Source: Anas platyrhynchos (Eukaryota > Chordata > Aves > Anseriformes > Anatidae). From it: 64,000 bases of DNA. Under the pieces are notes generated by a model. That model was not told the origin of the DNA and did no database searches. It saw only the letters and a list, made by a program, of their open reading frames with translations. Where the stretch lies: positions 35,641,001-35,705,000 of the forward strand of contig NC_092587.1 in NCBI RefSeq assembly GCF_047663525.1, in the 5' to 3' direction. A program made the translations under genes and the position numbers. Position 1 is the stretch's first letter, and every line of letters begins with the position of its first letter. Below, one piece after another: positions 46,729 through 64,000 of this stretch.

Positions 46729-47325
46729 TGTCCTGGTTTCAGTTAGCACAGAATTAATTTTCTTCCTAGTAGCTGGTGGAATGCTGTGTTTTGGCTTAGG
46801 ATGAGAAGAGTGCTGATAACACCCCGATGCTTTAATTGTTGCAGAGCAGTGCTTATACTAAGCCAAGGACATCTCAGCCTTTTGCTCTGTCCTGCCAACG
46901 GGCAGGCTGGGGGTGCAGTAAGAGCTGGGAGGGGACAGACCCAGGACAGGTGACCCAAACTAGCCAAAGGGGTATTCCATACCATCTGACGTCATGCTAA
47001 ACAATATATAGGGGTGGCTAGCTGGGGGGAAGGGGCCGGACTGCTCGGGGTTACGCTGGGCATCGGTCAGCGAGTGGTGAGCAATTGCATTGTGCATCAC
47101 TTGTTTGTACATACTATTATTACTTTCCTATTATCACCATTGTATTATTATTGTTATTATTTTTATTATTATTTTGTTATTATTATTTTCCTGTCTTATT
47201 AAACTGTCTTTATCTCAACTCACGGGCTTCACTTTCCATTTCTCTCCCCCGTCCCAGAGAGGGAGGGGGGAGGGTGAGCGAACGGCTGCGTGGTGTTTAG
47301 CTGCCAGCCGGGTTAAACCACGACA
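46729..47325 (+). repeat. ERV-B 3' LTR
   Basis: 597 bp, apparently base-for-base the same as 39910-40506, including the CRE at 46987-46994. The target duplication GTGGC follows at 47326-47330, after which ERV-A env resumes. Confidence 0.95.
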
Positions 47326-47934
47326 GTGGCAGAACTCGACGAGGAGCAGAAGAATTAAGCGAGAACTAAAAACTTTGGGTTCTGACTGTAATGATGATGT
47401 AGAATTGTGGGGTCCAGCAGAAAGATTCTTTGCTTCTTTGGTGCCTGGTGTGGGAACTGCACACGCTTTGACTAACATTAATAAGCTTGCTTGTTGGGCT
47501 GTTAAACAATCAAATGTAACAACACAAGTTCTTTCTGAAATGTCACAAGATATGGAGAGTCTAAGACATGCTGTATTGCAAAATAGGGCCGCTATTGATT
47601 TCTTGTTGCTGGCTCAGGGACGTGGGTGTGAAGATGTAGAAGGAATGCGTTGCTTTAATCTTTCCGACAATGGTCAATCAATTCACGACCAGTTGAAATG
47701 GTTAAGGGATCATACGCAAAAAATTGTAGTACGAGATAGTTGGTTTGAAGGTTGGCTTAAATCTGTTTTTGGGAACATGGGTGGATGGGTTTTCTTAGTC
47801 AAAGAGGGACTTCGCTTTCTACTTATAATTATATTGATTATAGTTGCTGCACGTATAACCTTTAACTGCCTAACTAAGAAACTAGAGCAACTCACAGAGA
47901 AGGTATTTGTAGCGCAAAATAAAAACGGGGGAAT

Positions 47935-48301
47935 TGTGGAGGAATGGTTAAGTGAAGTAGGACATGTGGATGTTGAGCAGTTAGGAGGCAGTGGGCTAGT
48001 GAAGTACCGTACTTAACTCATATGAGCCTGGGCACGTACACAGCTGGCTGAGAGCCAATCAGGCTCAAGGACACGATGCCCTTGGGCGATCGGGAAAGTC
48101 CCTAAGGCGGGACAGGGAGCTAAAAGAAGGAGAAACTGACTGAAAAGCCCGGGAAGTGTTAGCCAATCCTGAGCTTAGTTTCTGCAATATGTATGAGTTG
48201 ATTATGTTCGAACTCGATAAAAGGCAACTGAGCTATCCATTAAAGTTGAAGTTCAGTGTTCACTCATATTGAGCGTCTGTGTCTTCCTTCCATCAACAAC
48301 A
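47935..48301 (+). repeat. ERV-A 3' LTR
   Basis: 367 bp, preceded by a polypurine tract (aaaaacgggggaat). The env frame ends inside it at 48014-48016. It differs from the 5' LTR by scattered substitutions and a 2-bp indel in the poly(G) before AAAGTCCC. The imperfect target copy CAGTGC follows. Confidence 0.93.
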
Positions 48302-48532
48302 CAGTGCCTCCACTGCAGGGTGGCCTCGCGGGCGTGAGGCACAGGGCGGCCCGGGTCTTCGCGTGCCAGTGGGTGCCGGCCTGTGAAATTCTCTCCGGTG
48401 AGGAGGGACAGCACGTGAGGAGGTGTTGCGCCGCGGGAGGTTTGGGTTGGCCATTAGGAGCTCATGTTGCTTTTCAGTCCTTAAAAACGGCGACGGTCTG
48501 TGCATTGTGCAGACATTGCAGCCACTTTCCTG
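48302..48532. other. Former upstream flank of the ankyrin gene, GC-rich
   Basis: Host sequence on the far side of ERV-A. Before the insertion it lay directly upstream of 32848, that is, 5' of the minus-strand ankyrin gene. It is GC-rich with several CpGs near 48330-48440 and may hold the original promoter. No exon is identified. Confidence 0.4.
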
Positions 48533-48910
48533 GCAATGGGGCTCGGGGGCTCAGCTTGACCAGCGCGCTTGATGGTCTTGAAGGTCTTTTTCATCCTCAA
48601 GAATTCTGTCCTTCTACAACAGGCTAGATGCCAAGTTTATTGAATAGCAAGGTGGAGCAGCACGTGTGGAACGAAATGCCGGGGGGGAGCTGCATGAGGT
48701 GGGAGCCAGAGTTTTCCAGGCTTCCCTCATGTCTTCAGATCTGCTCTTTGCTTTCTGGAATTGGCTCTTCCTTGGCTCCAGCATCATCTCATCACTGCTG
48801 ACTTTGACAGTTCAGCGGTGAGTGGGGAAGGACAGGAAGAGAAAATGCTGCATGTTAATTTTGTAGAAGCCTGGGCCACAGAAATACCCGGAAAGAACCA
48901 AAGTGAGCTT
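48533..48910 (-). pseudogene. Decayed copy of the ankyrin gene's terminal exon
   Basis: This matches 26264-26650 in the same orientation, including the terminal-exon body and the AATAAA signal (TTTATT at 48636-48641). The splice acceptor AG of copy 1 reads AC here, so the exon could not be spliced normally. No ankyrin or coiled-coil exons follow upstream; CR1 sequence begins at about 49040. This is probably what remains of a tandem duplicate gene. Confidence 0.75.
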
Positions 48911-49039
48911 CAGAGGGCAGAACCTAGATTATTCTGTGATTCTGTAAAGTGGCCCGTGGTCAAATAAAAAACAAAATACCTGTTTTGGCACCAGCCTCTG
49001 CGCCATGTGTTTATCAGGTGGGCTTTTCATGTCCTCTCT

Positions 49040-49850
49040 GTACCCCCTCCTGCCACTGCAGGGATGGAGGAAAGCACGACCTGTACTCCCCCATCCATCT
49101 ACTCGTCGTCCCGGTCCCCTAAAGCCCCGTTTGATACCCTTCAGGCCTCTCTCTTCAATCTCATCACTGCCAGCCTGGACTATCAACAGAGGGTATTATT
49201 AATCAGAGGGGCGAAGCAGGCTGGGAAGCTTCCTGGCAATGTCCCTGACCCTGGCCCCAGTGAGGCAGCAGACTTCCCCACAGGTAGGGTCAGGCTGACA
49301 CATAATAGGGCCCTCTGTTCCCCTGAGAAGGGAGTCACCCACAACGATCACCGATCACCTTTCTGTCCTGGTGGAGGCAGTCCTGAGGCGTGGAGTCGAC
49401 TTCCTCGCCCTAGGCATCCTCCTGGGTAGACTTTTCACCTCACCCTCACCCACCGGTCTCTCAAGCTCCAGGGCCTCAAACCTGTTGTGTAAGGGCACCA
49501 GGGCCGGTGGGGGGGTGTTGCCTGCGATGCCGAGCGGGGACCTGCTTCCATTCCTCTGCATCTCCTAGGTCCCCTCGCTCTGCCCCACAGGGCAGGGGGC
49601 CCACCACTGTTTGGGGTGTCTCACCCCGGTGCCTTTCCTTCAGGTGCGGCAGCGAGTTGCCCCACAGGTCTATCTCCCGCTCACACTCCCTGGTAGCCCT
49701 CAACCTCTCCACCTCCTCCTTGAGCTCCACCACCAGGCTGCCCAGGCCATCCACCCGCCCACACCTCACACACGATGCCTCTGCCGCCCTCAGAGGGCAG
49801 CAACAGGGGAGGGGGCGCCGCTGCCCTCTGTAAATTAACTCATTCACAAA
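49040..49850 (-). mobile_element. CR1 5' region / ORF1 fragment
   Basis: On the minus strand 49476-49847 reads a CR1 ORF1-like coiled segment (VVELKEEVERLRATRECEREIDLW) after a CVRCGRVDGL motif. 49040-49430 resembles the GC-rich esterase-like part, similar to 23870-24265. Frameshifts are present. Confidence 0.7.
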
Positions 49851-50699
49851 GAGTATTTCCTACTGCATTTTTTTTTAAACATAGCCAGACCAAAGCACAA
49901 CCTGAAATAGCTGCGCTGCTATTCCCATGGCACTTCTTCATGGTTCCTTCTAAAATACCTGCTCAACCTCAGCTTATCTCGAGTTTAAATCTGAATTAAG
50001 ACTGATACCGTACACACAATGTCACAACACTCCAGTGGAATCTACTTCCCACCCAGACTTCAGCTTCATTTGCACAAGCGTGCATTCTGAAACAACGTCT
50101 GTTCAGAACAGAGACAGCTCTTTAATGCTTTATGTCAGAGACCTCCATTCTAAGCCATTTGAAAACTCAGAGTTCAGAGTATTTTTAAGATGCACGTATT
50201 TTTATTTAGAATGTGTTCTTGCAGGTTCACACATTTTAACATTCCCTTCTATCAGCGTGCAGTTCCCCGAAATAATTCCTGCCAGGCAACACGGTTTTCT
50301 GAAGATAGTATTTTCCACCTTCATAGCATTTTCAATAAATTCTATAGATCAGATTACAATAAAGTGCACATATTCCTCTGTGATACAGGCAACAAAGCTG
50401 TGGACTGAAAAAATAAGTCATACTGCAAGTTGAAAACCACACACACACAAAAAAAAAAAACTTGCTGTGGCCATTTAGCACCCCACAATTAAGTTGTCCC
50501 ACTAAGTACAACCAGAAATATATTTTCTTTAATGTCTGTTAGCTTAAAAAAAAAAAACAAAAAAAAACATATATTTAAAAATAATGGTTCCTTTTTAATT
50601 AGACTCCGAAAAAAAAAAAATCATTAATTCATGTAAGTCTTGAAGCCTACAGCTTTCCCCAAGGCTGGCAGTCTGCCTTGACAACTTGTATTACGTATT
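49851..50699 (-). other. KICS2: KICS2 3' UTR / downstream region
   Basis: AT-rich sequence beyond the KICS2 stop, with A-runs near 50450-50462, 50546-50567 and 50610-50621. Candidate minus-strand poly(A) signals exist (for example TTTATT near 50201), but none stands out. No other gene is seen. Confidence 0.5.
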
Positions 50700-58135
<7,436 letters not shown>

Positions 58136-58420
58136 CCCGCACCCGCACCCCCGCCGCTCCCGGCCCCGGCCGCTTCCTCCCGCCCGCCCCTTCCGCATCC
58201 CCCGCTCCGCCCAGCGCCCGGCCTGTCGGGCACTGCAGCTCCCCGAGCGGGCGCTGGGTGGGCTCGGTGAGCGGGGAGGGCTCTTCCAACACAGCCGATT
58301 CTGTCGTGCCCACCCCCTTCCACCGCATTAACCCCACGTGAAGGTAACAGGGAGCTCTTCCCCACCTCCAGCTGCACCCCTCCGCCACCCCCACAACAGC
58401 AACGCCCTCCCTTTCTCCTA
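58136..58420 (-). promoter_or_regulatory. KICS2: KICS2 promoter / CpG island
   Basis: Very GC- and CpG-rich sequence runs from exon 1 (about 57720) to about 58270, directly upstream of the KICS2 start codon. No TATA box is seen, as expected for a housekeeping gene. The KICS2 start is only about 420 bp from the RPL18A stop, so the promoter lies just past the 3' end of RPL18A. Confidence 0.6.
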
Positions 58421-58554
58421 GCCCCCCTTCCCCTTGTGCTCTGCTGGCAGCTTGTAAGAAACAGAAGAAAAGGGGCTCCGGGGAAGGAAGGGAAAAAAAA
58501 AAAAACTGGGGAGTTTTTCCAAAGAAAACCAGGAGTCAGAGGTTCAAATCTGTC

Positions 58555-58560
58555 TTTATT
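58555..58560 (-). terminator. RPL18A: RPL18A poly(A) signal
   Basis: AATAAA on the minus strand (TTTATT on +), 32 bp after the RPL18A stop codon. Such a short 3' UTR is typical of ribosomal protein genes. Confidence 0.9.
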
Positions 58561-58591
58561 ACAACACAGAGCCAGCAGCACGTTTTTGCAT

Positions 58592-61660
<3,069 letters not shown>

Positions 61661-61900
61661 GGTGCCGCCGCCCGCCGGAAAGGAAGGGGCCGCGCGCGGC
61701 GCCTCCTCACCTCAGCCGCCGGCCCCGCCCCCCGCCGCGCCGCGCCGCGCGATTGGCCCAGGCAGCCGTCAATCACCGCCGTGCGCAGGGAGCCCGCGTG
61801 GCCGCCCGGGGCCTTCCTTACGCTATTCACAGAACGCGTTACGCCGGCGGTAACCGCGGCAACCGCCTAACCGCTGGGGAGGGAGGGGGTTGCGGGCCCT
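61661..61900 (-). promoter_or_regulatory. RPL18A: RPL18A 5' UTR with TOP-type pyrimidine tract and core promoter
   Basis: On the minus strand the sequence just before the start codon reads CCCCTTCCTTTCCGG (61676-61690), a C-started pyrimidine run. This is the TOP element that marks transcription starts of ribosomal protein genes and couples translation to mTORC1/LARP1. The leader would be about 25 nt. The surrounding DNA is CpG-rich without a TATA box. The exact start site is inferred. Confidence 0.75.
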
Positions 61901-62027
61901 GTCCTTGGCCTCGGGGGGGTGCGGGTGTCCGGGCTTGATGCCGGTGGCTGCCCGGCGCCGTGCGGCCGTGCCCGGCTCCCCGCCTCACGGCGGTAACCTG
62001 CCATGTAACACGTACCCCACCGCGCGG

Positions 62028-62150
62028 CGGGACTACCTCTCCCAGGGTGCTTGGCAGCGGGACTACAGCTCCCAGCGTGCCCCGCGGCACATCAGGCTGT
62101 GCCTGCCGGCCGGTTCGCCGCGGGGCACGCTGGGAGTTGTAGTCCCGCCG
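62028..62150. promoter_or_regulatory. Three ZNF143-type ACTACAnnTCCC motifs, two in a 32-bp palindrome
   Basis: Copies are at 62032-62050 (gactacctctcccagggtgc, degenerate), 62062-62080 (actacagctcccagcgtgc) and, inverted, about 62126-62145. The second and third lie in inverted arms 62057-62088 and 62117-62148, which match at 31 of 32 bases around a 28-bp spacer. This motif is the known ZNF143/SBS element of CpG-island and bidirectional promoters. It sits between RPL18A (minus) and the + strand exon at 62.3 kb. Confidence 0.8.
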
Positions 62151-62377
62151 CACCGCCGAGGGGCGGGGGCACCCCTTCCCGGACGCGTGAGGGCCGCGGC
62201 GCCTCCCCTTGGGCGTCTTCCTCCCCCTCCTCCTCCTCCTCCTCCTCCTCCTCCTCCTGCAGCCGCCGCCAGCCGAGGCGGTGCGGCCCGGCCCGGCCCT
62301 GCCCGCTCCCTATGCTCGTGGCGGCCCCGGAGCTGCGGGGCGGGAGCGGCCGCGGCCATGGCGCAGTGACCGGGAAG
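62150..62377 (+). other. Putative non-coding first exon of an unidentified + strand gene
   Basis: GC-rich sequence downstream of the ZNF143-type sites ends in a good donor (GGGAAG/gtaacg) after 62377. It contains a (TCC)n run near 62221-62258 and a four-codon upstream frame, ATG GCG CAG TGA, at 62358-62369, in strong Kozak context just before the donor. No coding exon follows in the window, so the product is unknown. In mammals XPOT lies further on in this direction, but nothing here proves that. Confidence 0.45.
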
Positions 62378-64000
62378 GTAACGGCGGGGGGGGGGGGGGC
62401 AGGAGCGGGGCCTCGACGCAACCCGTGAGGGGCCGCTGGGCTCGGGGGGGACCGAGGGGGACCGGGGGGGACCGGGGCCCCGCTCCCAGCCCCGTACCGG
62501 CCGTGCACCTGCTGCCAGCCCCCGGGCAGCACTGGGGGCCTGCCCGCAGGCAGCAGCAGCGAGGCGAAGCTCCGCCGTGTTGTGGCAGTGCCCGCGCCGC
62601 GCAGCCCTGTGGTAACTTCCCAGGGTAGCAGCGAGCACTGTTCGCAGGCAAAGCTGCCGTTAACAGCGTGCCTGGCGTTACGGCAGGCTGTATGGTTCGA
62701 TTGATCTGGTGAATTATCTCAGAATTGCAGCCAGGCCCTGCTTTCCAAGCGTAACTTCTCAGTGAAATGCCTCTGTGCAGAAGCGGCTTGCTGAGCTAAA
62801 CCCAGGTGCCACGGGAGGCTGTGCTGTTGGGCTGTCTGACCGGGCCTGTTCGGAAAGCTGTCCCATTAATTGGCCTCCGGAGCGGGCTAGTCCATCCAAA
62901 ACCTTCAGGAAAGGCTGTTTGGTACAGGATCACATTTTAAACGTGCCCACGGAGCATATGCGAGGCTAGCAGAACCGCCTGGCCTCGCTGTTAGCTGGGC
63001 ACGTGAGGAGAACGCGTTTTGAGCCAGGTTATTTGTAATAGCAGAGCCTGTCACCTGTGTGTGGAAGATTCCTGTCTTTCAGGCAAAGGATCCAGTGATA
63101 TCAGTGGGAAAATATGCCAGAAATATGCTGGTGTTAGTTGAAACAGCTCTACTTGTGTAACCGTGTGTGGACCAGGCCCCATCTGAAAGATGCTGTCCAA
63201 AAAAGCATTTTTTCCTACAGCGTTTTACTTTTTTTCTCCCCCCCCTCGTCTGGCTGTTCTGGTGGTTGGTTATGGGGAAAACAAGCTGGGGACGCAGAGG
63301 GAGAAGCCTCAGCAGAGCAGCGTTAATCCCTAAAGGTTTTGACCCCGCGCGGGATTGCTGTGTGTCGTAAGGCAGCGTGCAGAGCTCGTTTTGCCACGAG
63401 TCACTGCTTTGTTCCAGACTTTCTGGTTTCTGTGCTGCCACAACCTGCATTTTTGTGTGCGCGCCCGCTTAATTTGGGGTGTTCAATTGCCTTTCGTGAT
63501 GCATTTAGTTATCATAGGTTCTGCAATGGCTTTCATAGGAATGTCTGTCCGATGTCACAGCAAATGCTGGGCTTTCCCTCCCAGGCGAGCTCGCTGTCAC
63601 CGTGCCACTTTCTTCAGGGGGGAGGGCGCAGAGAGCACGCACCGGGCACGTCACGCTAAGAAGTCGGAAATCCTACCTATAGGCATGGAGGCAGTTTCAG
63701 ACCACAGTTACTTTGTGTTTCCTCTCTTCCTCTCGTCTGTCTTCCTTTCCCCTGCCTCCTACGTGCTTACATAACGAGGCCTTGCTTCAGGCCTGATTAA
63801 TGATGTTACCACGTGGGAATTTTTTTTGATGGCTAGGTGGATTTTTGTTCCTTCTTGCTGTCTGACAGCATCTGCGTATTTGACGGAGACTTTTTTTTTA
63901 ATCCACTGTGTTTTATCCAGAGCATTACAGAACAGCTTATAGAGACACAATCTCTGGAATATATTTGTCCAGCTTGCTTGTTAGCTTTACACCAACATTT
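62378..64000 (+). other. Probable first intron of the + strand gene, nothing recognised
   Basis: This begins with a G-run (about 62388-62399) and repeated gggggaccgg words near 62440-62475, then ordinary sequence to the window end. No spliceable coding exon or known repeat is supported. Confidence 0.4.

Larger units (their letters stand above)
39910..47325 (+). mobile_element. ERV-B: young env-less provirus nested in ERV-A env
   Basis: A complete LTR-to-LTR element of 7416 bp. It starts TGTCCTGG and ends CCACGACA. Its 5-bp target duplication GTGGC is exact (39905-39909 and 47326-47330). The two 597-bp LTRs look identical by eye and have identical length. The internal region has a PBS, one gag-like ORF and one pol ORF in the same frame, then 139 bp to the 3' LTR with no env. 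Identical LTRs imply a recent insertion. YIDD RT, no env and no Gag zinc knuckle suggest an ERV-L/spuma-related class. The Gag style resembles avian ENS-1/Soprano-type elements, but I cannot confirm that here. Confidence 0.95.
39192..48016 (+). pseudogene. env: ERV-A env: SU with one stop, split by ERV-B, TM open
   Basis: The envelope gene starts at ATG 39192 with a hydrophobic leader. SU is in one frame to 39909 except for TAG at 39528-39530. It has several N-glycosylation sites (NNTGN, NSTYP) and ends with an alpharetrovirus-like SU C-terminal region ([20 protein letters not shown]). ERV-B interrupts it at 39910. After ERV-B the same frame resumes with the furin site RSRRIKR, then the TM ectodomain. 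The TM includes a Gln/Asn-rich helix and the LQNRAAIDFLLLAQGRGC disulphide/immunosuppressive-type region. A membrane span (LLIIILIIVAARITF) follows, then a tail that stops at 48014-48016 inside the 3' LTR. The TM style resembles avian sarcoma/leukosis viruses, unlike the gag-pol. Confidence 0.88.
32849..48301 (+). mobile_element. ERV-A: broken betaretrovirus-like provirus with alpha-like env, carrying nested insertions
   Basis: The provirus is bounded by LTRs 32849-33216 and 47935-48301, both TGTGGAGG...CAACA. The flanking 6-bp target duplication has one mismatch (CGGTGC at 32843-32848, CAGTGC at 48302-48307). The order is LTR, PBS, leader, gag, dUTPase-protease, pol, env, polypurine tract (about 47920-47934), LTR. 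The LTRs differ at roughly 15-20 positions over 368 bp, so this insertion is older than ERV-B. Damage includes a frameshift and stop in gag, a large pol deletion near 36550, a CR1 at 36773-38985, a stop in env at 39528-39530, and ERV-B at 39910-47325. Confidence 0.93.

Overview
The window looks like avian nuclear DNA. It has short-intron vertebrate genes, many CR1-type LINE fragments that end in the ATTCTGTG-type 3' repeat, and endogenous retroviruses (ERVs), one with an alpharetrovirus-like envelope. All calls come from reading the sequence; no database search was run.

Layout. 1-11.2 kb: the 3' end of SRGAP1 (+), with four terminal coding exons from the SH3 domain to the stop, then a long 3' UTR. 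11.2-23 kb: gene-poor DNA with two CR1 tails and low-complexity tracts. 23-26.3 kb: nested CR1 pieces; an older + strand CR1 is split in three by two later insertions. 26.4-32.5 kb: a minus-strand gene that I assembled exon by exon. It has five ankyrin repeats followed by a coiled-coil tail (about 565 aa, POTE/ANKRD26-like organisation). One 78-bp in-frame exon is present in five copies within a 237-bp tandem array. 32.85-48.30 kb: ERV-A, with 368/367-bp LTRs and a tRNA-Lys3-type primer site. It has betaretrovirus-like gag, dUTPase-protease and pol, plus an alpharetrovirus-like env. It is broken by mutations and a pol deletion, by a CR1 inserted in integrase (36.77-38.99 kb), and by a second retrovirus, ERV-B (39.91-47.33 kb), inserted in env. 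ERV-B is young: its 597-bp LTRs look identical, it has a clean 5-bp target duplication, and its two long ORFs lie in one frame separated by a single UAG. It has no env. 48.5-48.9 kb: a second, decayed copy of the ankyrin gene's last exon. 49-49.9 kb: a CR1 5' piece.

50.7-58.1 kb: KICS2 (C12orf66, minus, three coding exons, 446 aa), a KICSTOR subunit that restrains mTORC1. 58.6-61.7 kb: RPL18A (minus, five coding exons, 176 aa), with a TOP-type start region and poly(A) signal. 61.9-62.4 kb: a CpG-rich divergent promoter with three ACTACAnnTCCC (ZNF143-type) motifs, two of them in a 32-bp palindrome, and the putative non-coding first exon of an unidentified + strand gene. SRGAP1 next to KICS2 matches the order on human 12q14; RPL18A in this position does not match its mammalian location as I know it.

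The points most worth following up are the five-copy exon array, the beta/alpha mosaic of ERV-A, and the unusual ERV-B Gag (polytopic membrane N-terminus, Pro-Ala minisatellite, no zinc knuckle, UAG before pol).
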